Counted from the first letter of the stretch, positions 9,818 through 19,020 are shown. The stretch: DNA of 64,000 nucleotides from Thermosulfurimonas sp. F29 (GCF_019688735.1 NZ_JAIFYA010000003.1:1-64000); one strand, 5' to 3'. Notes: generated by a model from the sequence alone, not told the origin. Made by a program: numbers and translations.

Positions 9818-10197
9818 GCATTCTCCTTAAATCTTTCCAGAGAAATAAGGAGTTCCACCTCGCCCTCGGAAAGGGAAAACTTCCGGGCGATCTCCGAAAC
9901 GGAACCTCCCTCACGCCAGGCCCGAAGCACTTCCTCCCTGAGCCTGCCTCGATCCCGGCCACCGTGCTCCCAGGCCCGGGCCCCGGCCTCAAGGGCCCTC
10001 CGCAGGCGTTCGTAAAGGCGTTTTTCCTCTTCCACATATCGGGCCAGATCCGCGGAAAGTTTCTCCAGAACGGCCAGGCGAGCGTCCAGATCCTGAACGG
10101 TTCTGATCTTCCGGAAACGCCAGAGCAAAAAAAGCACCAGCAGAAAGAGTAAAGCGTCCAGCACGATCTGTAGAACGAGATATTCCTGGGGGGTCAT
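9814..10197 (-). CDS. Small membrane-anchored coiled-coil protein with C-terminal helix-turn-helix (DUF6115-like)
   Basis: A 127-residue protein. Residues about 8-26 form one membrane segment (IVLDALLFLLVLFLLWRF), residues 35-80 a charged coiled coil, and the C-terminus (about 90-120) reads like a helix-turn-helix: VLRAWREGGSVSEIARKFSLSEGEVELLISL. This layout is seen in uncharacterised genes of flagellar operons in many bacteria. It overlaps the FliK-like gene and the tiny gene upstream by four bases each. Because a membrane-anchored HTH this small is unlikely to be a classical regulator, its function is open. Confidence 0.6.
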   Translation of the reverse strand: MTPQEYLVLQIVLDALLFLLVLFLLWRFRKIRTVQDLDARLAVLEKLSADLARYVEEEKRLYERLRRALEAGARAWEHGGRDRGRLREEVLRAWREGGSVSEIARKFSLSEGEVELLISLERFKENA

Positions 10198-10373
10198 ATC
10201 GTTATGTCTATGTGCCCTTCTCGGTCCTTTTCCTTCTTCCTGGAGGGGGATTCGGAAGAGGGCCGGGAGGGCTTTTTCTTTTCCGGCGGCCTCCTATCGT
10301 GACGCCGCTTCTCCGATTCCACCGGAGGCAGGAGAGGAGTTATGCCGGCCGGACGATCCACCCTTTCGGGCAT
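10194..10373 (-). CDS. 59-residue basic, proline-rich protein in the flagellar operon
   Basis: A small gene starting with ATG at 10373 and ending at 10194, its TGA overlapping the next ATG by the ATGA arrangement. The product begins MPERVDRPAGITPLLPPVE, then is rich in Lys, Arg, Pro and Ser, and ends GHIDITI. No membrane segment or domain is recognised. The translational coupling on its downstream side, and the short 13-base gap after the FliL-like gene, argue that it is real. Function unknown. Confidence 0.55.
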   Translation of the reverse strand: MPERVDRPAGITPLLPPVESEKRRHDRRPPEKKKPSRPSSESPSRKKEKDREGHIDITI

Positions 10374-10386
10374 CTAAAAACCCCGC

Positions 10387-11154
10387 TCACTCAAGAATGT
10401 ATCCGGTAACCTCCACATCGCTTACCCTTAAGTCCTCGGGGGCTCGTTCTCTCAGGGCCTTTAGCAGAGCCTGTTTTATGCGCTTGACGCCTTCCGGACT
10501 CCGCCAGTAGTAAAAGGGAATGTTCTTAAAGGTCTCGTAAATCACCCCCCGGAGGGGATTTTCCAGTTTTCTGGCCTTGAGCACCTCCTTCTGACTGCGA
10601 AAGTACAGCACCACCGAGGCCTTTATGAAAACCGGGGCCCCGCCCTCGCTCTGAAGGGGAATCAGGAAGTGCTTCAGCACCAGAACATGCTCCGGTCGCA
10701 CTTCAAGGGGCATGGTCCCCAGGGGGCCCCGGGAAGCCGGGGAAACAGCCGTTTTGCCGTAAGAAGAGACTGGGGTCTCCGAAACCGTCACGGACTTTCC
10801 GGATACGAGATTCCAGAGCACATAAGCCCCCGCCCCGATACCGGCAAGAGAGGCCAGAATGCCCGCCACCAGCAGAAAAAGACCCCGGCGTGAGGGCTTC
10901 TCCGGAGAAGGAACTCCCTCCCCCTCCTCGGACTCGAGAGCCCGGATCAGTTCTTCCGGCCTCTCCTCGGGTTCGGGGATCTCCGCCCCTTCTGGAAGGG
11001 GTTCCCCGCGAGCTCCCTCGTCCCCCGGAGTTTTCACCTCCCCAGGAATCTCCGCCTCGGACGAAGTCTCTTGGCCGGAGACGGCCTCCTCCCGAGGCGT
11101 TATCTCCTCCTGGGGAGCCGTCTCCTCCCCTTCCTTTTTCGCTTCCTCGGCCAC
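10387..11154 (-). CDS. FliL-like membrane protein (second copy) with long acidic N-terminus
   Basis: A 255-residue protein. The first 88 residues are Glu/Pro-rich and cytoplasmic, then comes a membrane segment (about 90-112, GLFLLVAGILASLAGIGAGAYVLW) and a C-terminal domain (about 155-255) with the FliL pattern: a strand containing HFLIPL, FIKASVVLYF, then helices with LKALRERAPEDLRVSDVEVTGYIL. FliL-type proteins surround the stator units in the inner membrane. The true fliL is at 20837-21304, so this is a paralogue lying between cheY and the two small unknown genes. Confidence 0.65.
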   Translation of the reverse strand: MAEEAKKEGEETAPQEEITPREEAVSGQETSSEAEIPGEVKTPGDEGARGEPLPEGAEIPEPEERPEELIRALESEEGEGVPSPEKPSRRGLFLLVAGILASLAGIGAGAYVLWNLVSGKSVTVSETPVSSYGKTAVSPASRGPLGTMPLEVRPEHVLVLKHFLIPLQSEGGAPVFIKASVVLYFRSQKEVLKARKLENPLRGVIYETFKNIPFYYWRSPEGVKRIKQALLKALRERAPEDLRVSDVEVTGYILE

Positions 11155-11156
11155 CC

Positions 11157-11540
11157 CTAACCTCCGAAGATCTTCTCCAGCTTCTCTTTAAGCGTCTCCG
11201 GTGTAAACGGCTTAACGATGTACTGGCTCACCTTGTACTTGGCCGCCTCAATAATGTTTTCCTTCTGGGCCTCCGCCGTAACCATGAGAAAGGGCGTATC
11301 CTTCAGTTTCTCGTCCGCACGGACCTTCTTGAGAAGCTCGAGACCACTCATCTTGGGCATGTTCCAGTCGGAAATGATGAGGTCCACGGGTTCCTTCTGG
11401 AGGATCTCCCAGGCCGTAGTGCCGTCGTCGGCCTCGATTATGTTCTTAAATCCAAGCTGAGAAAGGATGTTTTTGATGATCTTCCTCATGGTCGCAAAGT
11501 CGTCCACCACCAGGATTCTCATGTTCGGATCAAGCGGCAT
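11157..11540 (-). CDS. cheY: CheY-like response regulator (second copy)
   Basis: A 127-residue receiver domain with acidic residues at about 13-14 (VVDDFATMRK), phospho-acceptor Asp58 (LIISDWNMPKMSG), Thr in MVTAEA and Lys in IVKPFT. It is closer to classical enterobacterial CheY (FATMRKIIKNIL, SDWNMP) than the copy at 8566-8937, so it is the better candidate for binding the motor switch FliM. It sits between fliA and the FliL-like gene in the same transcription unit. Confidence 0.93.
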   Translation of the reverse strand: MPLDPNMRILVVDDFATMRKIIKNILSQLGFKNIIEADDGTTAWEILQKEPVDLIISDWNMPKMSGLELLKKVRADEKLKDTPFLMVTAEAQKENIIEAAKYKVSQYIVKPFTPETLKEKLEKIFGG

Positions 11541-11552
11541 GACTCCACCTCC

Positions 11553-12299
11553 TTAAAGTAAATCTGTGTAGTTTTCGCCCAGGCGCTCCTTTAGTTTGGC
11601 CCTCAGTCTGAGCAGGGCCTTGCTGTGGAGCTGGGAAATACGACTTTCGGTGTAGCCCAAAACCCGGCCGATCTCCTTCATGGTCAACCCCTCGTAATAA
11701 TACAGGGTTATAACCAATCTTTCCTTTTCGGGCAATTCGGATATGACCTGAGTCAGGGCCTCCCCCAGCTCCTTCCAGCCCAGTTTCTCAAAGGGGTCGT
11801 TTTCTTCAGAGTCGGCCAGAAAATCGGCGAGATCAAGATCCTCCGCATCCTCGAGCTTTCGCCGTAGGGCCTCCACATCGATGAAGGTAATCCCCCTTAC
11901 TTCATCGAGCAAACGATAGTATTCCTCCAGGGAGACACCGAGTTCCCGGGCCACCTCCTCGTCGTCGGGCGGCCGTCCCAGCCTGTTTTCGAGCTCCGCA
12001 AGCACCTTTTCCAGCCGGGCGGCCTTCTCTTTGACCGACCGGGGAACCCAGTCCAGGGTGCGCAATTCGTCCAGCATGGCTCCCCGGATGCGAAACTCCG
12101 CAAAGGTCTTGAATTGAATGTTGCGTTTGGGATCAAAGCGCCGGGCCGCCTCGATCAGCCCCACTATCCCCGCCGAAATAAGATCCTCCACATCGAGGGT
12201 GGGGGGAAGCCGTCCGGCCAGGCGTAAGGCTAAATATTTTACCAGGGACAGGTGCTCAAAAACCAGTTCCTCGGGGGTCTTCTGCAGATAGCTTTTCAT
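11553..12299 (-). CDS. fliA: Flagellar RNA polymerase sigma factor FliA (sigma28)
   Basis: About 248 residues. Regions 2 (HLSLVKYLALRLAGRLP, RFDPKRNIQFKTFAEFRIRGAMLDELR), 3 and 4 (LPEKERLVITLYYYEGLTMKEIGRVLGYTESRISQLHSKAL) are all clear. It directs late flagellar and chemotaxis promoters. I chose the ATG at 12299, which overlaps the flhG stop in an ATGA junction; an in-frame GTG at 12326 would add nine residues read from flhG sequence and is less likely. Clustering with flhF and flhG is typical. Confidence 0.92.
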   Translation of the reverse strand: MKSYLQKTPEELVFEHLSLVKYLALRLAGRLPPTLDVEDLISAGIVGLIEAARRFDPKRNIQFKTFAEFRIRGAMLDELRTLDWVPRSVKEKAARLEKVLAELENRLGRPPDDEEVARELGVSLEEYYRLLDEVRGITFIDVEALRRKLEDAEDLDLADFLADSEENDPFEKLGWKELGEALTQVISELPEKERLVITLYYYEGLTMKEIGRVLGYTESRISQLHSKALLRLRAKLKERLGENYTDLL

Positions 12300-13093
12300 G
12301 AGGTAGCCCGGAAGCTTTGAGACCACAGGGCCTCTAATCCTCCTTCGGATTTGGGTTTTAACCTGAGAAGTTTTTCACAGATCCTGCTCAAATCCTGGCT
12401 GACCGAGGCCTCGGGATAGACCTCCAGAAAAGGTTCCTGCCGGCGCACCGCCTTAGCCACGCAGGGATCACTCCGAAGGGCCCCCAGATAGGTAAGCCCC
12501 ACCGGTCCCAGGAAACGCTCCACCACCTGGGCGATTTGCTGATAAACGGCTTTGCCCTCCCTCTCATCCTTTACCATGTTCACCAGCAGATAGACCCGCT
12601 TAACCTGATGACGGAGAAAAAGAAGCTTGATCAGGGCGTAGGCGTCGGCCATGGCCGTGGGCTCAGGGGTGGTTATGACGATCCTTTCCTGAGCCACCAG
12701 GTTAAAAAAGAGCACATTGTCGGAAATCCCGGCCCCCAGGTCGAAAATGAAAAAGTCCACCCCCCGTGAAACCTCCTCGAATTGATCCTTGAGAGCCATC
12801 TTCTCGGAAGGATCGAGACGGGTCAATTCTACCACTCCGGAGCTGGCCGGAATGACCTCGAACCCGTAAGGGGTTTTGATAAGAATGTCCTTGAGGGTGC
12901 ACTCTCCGGAAAGGACATGGCGTATGTCCCTTTCGGGGGCCAGTCCCAGGAGGACATCGATGTTGGCCAGTCCCAGGTCGGCATCGAAAATCAGGGTGTG
13001 ATAACCCTTCTTTTCAAGAGCCAGAGCCAGATTGGCCACGAGATTGGTCTTCCCTACCCCGCCCTTTCCGCTCGATACCGAAAGGATCCGCAT
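12296..13093 (-). CDS. flhG: Flagellar number regulator FlhG (MinD-like ATPase)
   Basis: A 265-residue ParA/MinD family ATPase. The deviant Walker A motif is SGKGGVGKTN (about 8-17), followed by DADLGLANIDVLLGL and the Walker B region FFIFDLGAGIS. FlhG (FleN) works with FlhF to fix flagellar number and position. It lies directly downstream of flhF with a 24-base gap and overlaps fliA by four bases. The short C-terminal tail after the ATPase domain is poorly conserved. Confidence 0.93.
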   Translation of the reverse strand: MRILSVSSGKGGVGKTNLVANLALALEKKGYHTLIFDADLGLANIDVLLGLAPERDIRHVLSGECTLKDILIKTPYGFEVIPASSGVVELTRLDPSEKMALKDQFEEVSRGVDFFIFDLGAGISDNVLFFNLVAQERIVITTPEPTAMADAYALIKLLFLRHQVKRVYLLVNMVKDEREGKAVYQQIAQVVERFLGPVGLTYLGALRSDPCVAKAVRRQEPFLEVYPEASVSQDLSRICEKLLRLKPKSEGGLEALWSQSFRATS

Positions 13094-13117
13094 CCGGTCC
13101 CTCCTTATTTCGCAAAT

Positions 13118-14080
13118 CTATTTTAATTCATAAAGCCCATTAAGCCCACGCATAAAAATCCTCTCCAGAACCTCCGGGGTGGCCCGGGCCAGATCCTCGG
13201 GTACCCGGGGGCCGGAGGAGACGAAACTTATCTCCACGGCCTCATCCTCAAGAAGAAAGGTAAGGGGCAGCCCGCTCACCAGACGATCCACCCGGGTGAG
13301 GACCACCCCCTCCACCGGATATCTCCGGAGCTCCCCCAGGAATCGTTCGAGTCCCAGGGGATGCTCGGCCGCGTTCAGGACCGCCTGAAGCCGCGCCCCG
13401 GGTATTCTGTCCAGAAGATCTTCGAGCTCCTCCGGTCCGAAACCGGAGCCCCACCCCGGGGTATCCACCAGTAGGATCTCCTCCGGGGGCGCTTCCTGGG
13501 GCAGCGCCGCGTGAACCGGTATTTCCAGCAATTCACCCAGTCGCAGGGCTTCCGAGTGTGCCCCTATACGGTGACGATTAAGGGCCACCACCCGGACCCT
13601 CTGTCCCTTTCGATACCTGAACCAGGCCGCCACCTTGAAGACCGTGCTGGTCTTTCCGGATCCGGCCGGCCCCACGAAGATCAGACGGCGGGAAAGCGGC
13701 GAGGCCTTCCTCCGGGCCACTCGCTCCCGAATCCACCGCACGGGATCCTCCATTTCGGAGGCTATCCGTGGAGGCACCCCGACCTCGAGTAATTTCAAAT
13801 AACGACCCGCGGCAAGATTTCCGGAAAGGGCCTGCCGCAAGAGGGCCTTTATTTCCGAAAGCTCCTCCCGGAGGTCCTCCAGGTACCCATTGGAATTCTC
13901 CCGGGCCCCGGGGTTCTCCTCTAAGGGTTCCCGATCCACCGCGGCCACGATCTCGTAAAGGATCCGGCCTCCCTCCTCCACCCGTTTAGAGGAAAGAACC
14001 AGGGCCTCCTCACCGAGCTCCTCCTTGACCCGGGCCAGGACCTCCAGGGCATTTTCCCCGCGAAAACGCTTAATCCTCAC
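13118..14080 (-). CDS. flhF: Flagellar biosynthesis SRP-type GTPase FlhF
   Basis: A 320-residue protein. The N-terminus MRIKRFRGENALEVLARVKEELGEEALVLS is the FlhF signature. The NG-domain P-loop is VGPAGSGKTS (about 145-154), followed by NRHRIGAHSEALRLGELLEIPV and G3 DTPGWGSG. The G3 differs from the usual DTAGRS and G4 reads TRVD rather than TKLDE, so the GTPase core is divergent. FlhF places the first flagellar components at the pole. It overlaps the flhA stop by 11 bases. Confidence 0.9.
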   Translation of the reverse strand: MRIKRFRGENALEVLARVKEELGEEALVLSSKRVEEGGRILYEIVAAVDREPLEENPGARENSNGYLEDLREELSEIKALLRQALSGNLAAGRYLKLLEVGVPPRIASEMEDPVRWIRERVARRKASPLSRRLIFVGPAGSGKTSTVFKVAAWFRYRKGQRVRVVALNRHRIGAHSEALRLGELLEIPVHAALPQEAPPEEILLVDTPGWGSGFGPEELEDLLDRIPGARLQAVLNAAEHPLGLERFLGELRRYPVEGVVLTRVDRLVSGLPLTFLLEDEAVEISFVSSGPRVPEDLARATPEVLERIFMRGLNGLYELK

Positions 14081-16154
14081 GGCCCAACCTCACCGTCTCC
14101 ACGATTTCCACGGTAACCTCCGCGGGAATCTCGGCATGCGAAAGCACCGCCGCCTGGGGAATACTCCGTTCCACGAGGCGCCGCAGGTGACGCCGCACCG
14201 TGGGGGTGGCCAGGAACACGGGTTGTTTCCCGGCGCGGGTCATCCTTTCCGCCGCCTGGCTCAGGGCCGCCACGATGCGGCTTCCCACCCGGGGCTCGAT
14301 CATGAGAAAGGTGCCCTCGGCGGTGCGCTGGAGGGATTTGCGCAGGACCTCCTCGATGTCCTCCCCCACCGCAGCTACATAGAGCTTACCCGAAGAATCC
14401 AGATAGGGTTTGACGATGACCCGCGATAACCTCTGACGCACATATTCCGTGAGGGTGTCCGGATCCTTTATCCGCTCCCCGTAGTCGGCCAGGGTCTCCA
14501 TAACGGTAAGGAGATCCCGTATGGAAATACCCTCCCGAACCAGATTCTGAAGGACCTTCTGCACCACCCCGAGGTTCACCACATTGAGGGCCTCCTCCAC
14601 CACCTTGGGATACTGGCGGGAGAGACCGTCCAGGAGTTTCTGGACCTCCTGACGGGTGAGCAACTCCTCCGCGTGACGCTTGATCACCTCGGCAAAGTGG
14701 GTCACGATCACCGTGGACAGATTGACCACGATGTAGCCGGCGGCCTCGGCCTGGTCCTTTTTGTCCTCCGGGATCCAGCAGGCCGGAAGCCCGAAGGCCG
14801 GCTCCCGGGTGGGGATGGCCCCCTCTATCTCCGGAGGCTTCTCCTCCTGAGACATGGCCAGGAGATGCCCCGGGAGGACCTCACCCCGGGCCACCTCCAC
14901 CCCCTTTATCAGAATCACATACTCCGCCGGTTTCAGCTGTAGGTTATCCCGCACATGAATGGGGGGGATCACCACCCCCATCTCCAGGGCAAACTGCTTA
15001 CGGAGGTTCTTGATCCTTTCGAGGAGATCTCCTCCCTGCGTTTCGTCCACCAGAGGAATGAGGGCGTAGCCGATCTCGAGACTCAGGAGATCCAGAGGCA
15101 GGAGCTGCTCGATCTCCTCCGCCGGGGCGGGGGCCTCCGGGGCCTCCTCGGGTTTCTCCTCCGGGGGGAGTTCCCTTTTCAGACGGTAGGAAATGTAGGC
15201 CAGCCCTCCCACCCCGAAGGCCAGCACGGTAAAGGGAAGGGTGGGAAGACCGGGCAGCAGCCCCACGAAGAAGACCGCCACCGCGGCCATGGCCAGGGCC
15301 TCGGGACGGGCCGCAAACTGTCGGGCGAAGTCCCGGCCCATGCCGGACTCCGAGGCCGCCCGGCTCACGATGATACCCGCCGAGGTGGAGACGATGAGGG
15401 CCGGAATCTGCGAGACCAGCCCGTCACCGATGGTGAGCAGGGTGTAGGACTTGGCCGCCTCGGAGAGGGGTAGTCCCTTCTGAAGCACTCCGATCACCAG
15501 CCCGGCCACGATGTTGATGCTGGTGATGATGAGACCGGCCACGGCCTCCCCGCGCACGAACTTGCTGGCTCCGTCCATGGCCCCGTAGAACTCGGCCTCC
15601 TTGCGAATCTCCTCCCGACGGCGCCGGGCCTCGGCCTCGTCGATGAGTCCCGCGTTGAGGTCCGCGTCGATGGCCATCTGTTTGCCGGGCATGGCGTCCA
15701 GGGTAAAACGGGCGGCCACCTCGGCGATGCGCCCGGCTCCCTTGGTGATCACCACGAAGTTGATGATCACCAGAATGGCAAAGACTATGGCCCCCACCAC
15801 ATAGTTTCCGCCCACCACGAACTGCCCGAAACTCATGATCACCCGCCCGGCGGCGTAAGGCCCCTCGTGCCCGTGCAGGAGAATGAGACGGGTGGTGGCA
15901 ATGTTGAGGGATAGCCGGTAAAGGGTGGTCACCAGAAGAAGAGCGGGAAAAGCGGTGAAGTCCAGGGGTTTTTGAATGTACATGGACATGAGGAGGATGG
16001 TGAGGGAGACGGTGAAACTCAGGGCCAGAAAGATGTCCATAAGGCCCCGGGGTACAGGAAAGACCATGATGGTAAGGAGTCCCACCACCCCCGCGGCCAC
16101 CACCGCGTTTCCGGGATCGAAATATCGCTTCAGGGTCAGCGTTCCCTCCGCCAT
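14070..16154 (-). CDS. flhA: Flagellar export gate protein FlhA
   Basis: A 694-residue protein of full family length. Eight or so membrane segments fill the first 320 residues, with the FHIPEP-family cytoplasmic motifs between them (FVVITKGAGRIAEVAARFTLDAMPGKQMAIDADLNAG). The large C-terminal cytoplasmic domain (about 340-694) docks export chaperones. FlhA forms the nonameric ring of the type III flagellar export apparatus and conducts protons. It shares one base with the flhB stop and overlaps flhF. Confidence 0.96.
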   Translation of the reverse strand: MAEGTLTLKRYFDPGNAVVAAGVVGLLTIMVFPVPRGLMDIFLALSFTVSLTILLMSMYIQKPLDFTAFPALLLVTTLYRLSLNIATTRLILLHGHEGPYAAGRVIMSFGQFVVGGNYVVGAIVFAILVIINFVVITKGAGRIAEVAARFTLDAMPGKQMAIDADLNAGLIDEAEARRRREEIRKEAEFYGAMDGASKFVRGEAVAGLIITSINIVAGLVIGVLQKGLPLSEAAKSYTLLTIGDGLVSQIPALIVSTSAGIIVSRAASESGMGRDFARQFAARPEALAMAAVAVFFVGLLPGLPTLPFTVLAFGVGGLAYISYRLKRELPPEEKPEEAPEAPAPAEEIEQLLPLDLLSLEIGYALIPLVDETQGGDLLERIKNLRKQFALEMGVVIPPIHVRDNLQLKPAEYVILIKGVEVARGEVLPGHLLAMSQEEKPPEIEGAIPTREPAFGLPACWIPEDKKDQAEAAGYIVVNLSTVIVTHFAEVIKRHAEELLTRQEVQKLLDGLSRQYPKVVEEALNVVNLGVVQKVLQNLVREGISIRDLLTVMETLADYGERIKDPDTLTEYVRQRLSRVIVKPYLDSSGKLYVAAVGEDIEEVLRKSLQRTAEGTFLMIEPRVGSRIVAALSQAAERMTRAGKQPVFLATPTVRRHLRRLVERSIPQAAVLSHAEIPAEVTVEIVETVRLGRED

Positions 16155-17221
16155 CAGGAAATCCTCTTACCTTTCAGGCGGTAAACATAGGCCAGGACCT
16201 CGGCCACGGCCTGGTAGAGGTCCTCGGGGATGTACTCTCCCACCTCCACCCGGGCGTAGATGAGCCGGGCCAGCGGAGGATCCTCCACCACGGGCACCCC
16301 GGCCTCCCGGGCGACTTCCTTTATTTTTTGAGCCAGAAGCCCCTGCCCCTTGGCCACCAGCTCCGGTGCGGGCATCTTCCCGATCTCGTACCGCAGGGCC
16401 ACGGCCACATGTTCCGGGTTGGTGATCACCACATCGGCCTTGGGTACCTCGGCCATCATGCGTCTGCGAGCCATCTCCCGCTGGAGCTGCCGGATCCGGG
16501 AACGCACCAGGGGATCTCCCTCGGTCTGTTTCAATTCTTCCTTGAGTTCCTCCCGGGTCATGCGCAGCTTCCTCTCCACATCCCAGCGCTGAAAGAAGAA
16601 GTCCAGCACGGCCAGCACCGCAAGAGCCATAAGCAATTTCAGGACCAGATCCCGGGAGAGGAAATAAAGGGCCGCAGCCATGGTCCGCAGATCTTCCCCG
16701 GTGAGATTGAGGAGAAACTCCAGCTTTTTACGAATAACCAGATAGGCCACCGTCGAAATAATGACGATCTTGGCCAGGGACTTGACGAGCTCCACCAGGG
16801 CCGGAAGGGAGAAGAGCCGTTTAAATCCTTCCACGGGGTTGATGCGCTCGGCCTTTGGGGCCAGGGCCTCCCAGGCCGCCACCCCTCCGGTCTGAAGGAA
16901 GTGCGCCAGGAAGGCGACCAGCGTCACGATCAGCAGGAAGGGGGCCAGCCCCAGGGCGCCGTATTCCAGGGCGTACTTCAAGGAGAGGTAGGCCTCGGGA
17001 AGCTCAAGCGTGCGAAAGGGGATCCCCAGAAAGAACTCCAGGGCCATCCGTATCTGGAGAAACAGGAACCCCCCGGCCAGGATAAAGCCCAGGACGCTCC
17101 CCCCGAGGACCGCCACCGAGGCCACCTCACGGCTGCGGGCCACCTGACCCCGCTTGCGGGCCTCCTCCCGCCTTCGCGGGGTGGGCTCCTCGGTTCTCTC
17201 CTGAAGGGTTTCCTCGGGCAA
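16154..17221 (-). CDS. flhB: Flagellar export switch protein FlhB
   Basis: A 355-residue protein with a basic N-terminus (EEPTPRRREEARKRGQVARS), four membrane segments up to about residue 210 and a cytoplasmic domain. The autocleavage loop is NPEH at residues 268-271 instead of the usual NPTH: the scissile Asn-Pro and the His are kept, but the Thr is Glu. In characterised FlhB, self-cleavage after the Asn permits the switch from hook to filament export. The rest of FlhB-C (HVAVALRYEIGKMPAPELVAKG) is typical. Operon spacing is two bases to fliR. Confidence 0.95.
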   Translation of the reverse strand: MPEETLQERTEEPTPRRREEARKRGQVARSREVASVAVLGGSVLGFILAGGFLFLQIRMALEFFLGIPFRTLELPEAYLSLKYALEYGALGLAPFLLIVTLVAFLAHFLQTGGVAAWEALAPKAERINPVEGFKRLFSLPALVELVKSLAKIVIISTVAYLVIRKKLEFLLNLTGEDLRTMAAALYFLSRDLVLKLLMALAVLAVLDFFFQRWDVERKLRMTREELKEELKQTEGDPLVRSRIRQLQREMARRRMMAEVPKADVVITNPEHVAVALRYEIGKMPAPELVAKGQGLLAQKIKEVAREAGVPVVEDPPLARLIYARVEVGEYIPEDLYQAVAEVLAYVYRLKGKRIS

Positions 17222-17223
17222 CC

Positions 17224-18006
17224 CTAACCTCCGAAGGCCTTAAGCAAAACCGGAAAGAGTCTCACCGCGTGTTCAAAGGCCGGATAAAGGACCCGGGGCA
17301 CCAGCATCAGGGTTAGTCCGAAAAAGAAGAGTCCCAGCCCGACGGTAAGGGGAAAACTCACGATCATTATGTTTATCTGGGGCACGAAACGGGATACCAC
17401 CCCCAGTCCGATCTGCACCAGGAGCATGAAGGCGAGAAGCGGGGCCAGGATCTTGAGGGAGACCTCAAATACGGTCCGCCCCTCCTGCACGAGAAAGAGA
17501 AAGAGGCGGGGATTCGCCTTAAGGCTTCCGGGAGGAAGGTGGCGCAGGCCCTCCCCCAGAGCCAGAAGAAAGGGATGGTGCAGATCAAGCACCAGAAAGA
17601 GGAGAAAGGCCAGGAGATAGGTAAGCTGGGCCAGGATGGGGGCCTGAACGCCGGTCACCGGATCGATGACCTGGGCCACCCCGAAACCGATCTGCATTCC
17701 CACCAGCTCTCCCCCGAGCTGAATTCCGGCGAAGATCACCCTCAGGAGAAAGGCCAAGGAAAGGCCCAGAAGGGCCTCGATAACGAGGGTGAGAACCACC
17801 TCCAGGGGAGAGGCCGGGGGGGTGAGCGGGGCCGGAAGCACGAAGATCAGGGCCAGAGACAGGATCAGGGAAAAGGCCGCCCGCACCGGAGGAGGGGTCA
17901 CGCTCCCGAAAAGGGGCATGAAAAAAAGGAAAAAAGAGATTCGCACCAGAACCAGAACCAGACTGTAGGCCCAGGGAACCAGTTGAGCCAGAAGATCCCC
18001 CTTCAT
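17224..18006 (-). CDS. fliR: Flagellar export protein FliR
   Basis: A 260-residue hydrophobic protein with about six membrane segments, FVLPAPLTPPASPLE between them and the FliR motif GELVGMQIGFGVAQVIDPVTG (quoted in part) around residue 100. FliR joins FliP and FliQ in the export gate core. It overlaps fliQ by four bases and precedes flhB by two bases. Confidence 0.95.
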   Translation of the reverse strand: MKGDLLAQLVPWAYSLVLVLVRISFFLFFMPLFGSVTPPPVRAAFSLILSLALIFVLPAPLTPPASPLEVVLTLVIEALLGLSLAFLLRVIFAGIQLGGELVGMQIGFGVAQVIDPVTGVQAPILAQLTYLLAFLLFLVLDLHHPFLLALGEGLRHLPPGSLKANPRLFLFLVQEGRTVFEVSLKILAPLLAFMLLVQIGLGVVSRFVPQINIMIVSFPLTVGLGLFFFGLTLMLVPRVLYPAFEHAVRLFPVLLKAFGG

Positions 18007-18272
18007 TTTATAAAACCCGGGATGTTCAGGATGATGTTCTGGGTGAATTCCAGGAGTTTCCTCATCATCCAGGGGAAGGTCACGAGAAGGGCCACGAGGA
18101 CGGCCACGATCTTGGGAACGAAGGTAAGGGTCATCTCCTGGATCTGGGTTACCGCCTGAAAGATGCTTATGATGAGCCCCACCACCAGACCGGCGATGAG
18201 CATGGGGGCCGAAAGTAGAAGCGTAAGTTCCACGGTCTGGCGGGCCAGATAGACCACGGTCTGCTCGGTCAT
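18003..18272 (-). CDS. fliQ: Flagellar export protein FliQ
   Basis: An 89-residue protein with two membrane hairpins (about 15-38 and 50-72) and the FliQ motif ISIFQAVTQIQEMTLTFVPK. It packs with FliP and FliR in the export channel. It starts 13 bases after fliP and overlaps fliR. Confidence 0.95.
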   Translation of the reverse strand: MTEQTVVYLARQTVELTLLLSAPMLIAGLVVGLIISIFQAVTQIQEMTLTFVPKIVAVLVALLVTFPWMMRKLLEFTQNIILNIPGFIK

Positions 18273-18285
18273 GGTTGCCTCCTTC

Positions 18286-19020
18286 TCAGAAGAAACTTCG
18301 GGCGAGAGACCCCACCAGGATGTTCCAGCCGTCCACCAGGACGAACAGAAGCAGTTTCAGCGGAAGGGAAATCATCATGGGCGGTAGCATGAGCATCCCC
18401 ATGGAAAGAAGCACGCTCGAAACCACCATGTCGATGACTAGAAAGGGGATGTAGAGAAGAAAACCGATCTCAAAGGCCGTGCGCAGTTCGCTGATCATAA
18501 AGGCCGGGATGAGGGAGAGGGTGGAGACCTCCCCGGGGTTGCGGGGGCGTTTTTCCCCCCGGATCTTCACGAAAAGGGCCAGATCCTTCTCCCGGGTGTT
18601 TTTCAGCATGAACTGTCGAAAGGGCTTGAGGGCCTCCCGGAACATCTCCTCCTCGGTGAGCTGATGATCCAGGTAAGGCTGAATGCCCCGCTGATAGGCC
18701 TCCCGAAAGACCGGAGCCATTATAAAAAAGGTTAAAAAAAGGGCCAGAGAGATTAGCACCTGGTTGGGCGGGGTCTGCTGGGTCCCTAGGGCGTGACGGA
18801 GAAGGCTGAAGACCACCACCAGCCTGGTAAAGGAGGTGAGCATGAGGAGAAGGGCCGGCGCCACGGAGAGCACGGTGAGGAGAAGGAGGATCTGGAGCAC
18901 CGGGGCCACCTGCTCGGGCCCCTTGGCGGGCTCCAGGGAAAGACGCACCGCGGGGAGGGTTACCGCCAGGGCCGGAGGGCTCCACAGGAGGAAAAGGGTG
19001 AGCCACCTAAGTTTCTTCAT
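18286..19020 (-). CDS. fliP: Flagellar export protein FliP
   Basis: A 244-residue protein. A signal peptide (about 1-19, ending ALA) is followed by the conserved [22 protein letters not shown] and [19 protein letters not shown], the long periplasmic loop, and the C-terminal [19 protein letters not shown]. FliP forms the pentameric core of the export gate. It overlaps the end of fliO by 14 bases. Confidence 0.96.
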   Translation of the reverse strand: MKKLRWLTLFLLWSPPALAVTLPAVRLSLEPAKGPEQVAPVLQILLLLTVLSVAPALLLMLTSFTRLVVVFSLLRHALGTQQTPPNQVLISLALFLTFFIMAPVFREAYQRGIQPYLDHQLTEEEMFREALKPFRQFMLKNTREKDLALFVKIRGEKRPRNPGEVSTLSLIPAFMISELRTAFEIGFLLYIPFLVIDMVVSSVLLSMGMLMLPPMMISLPLKLLLFVLVDGWNILVGSLARSFF

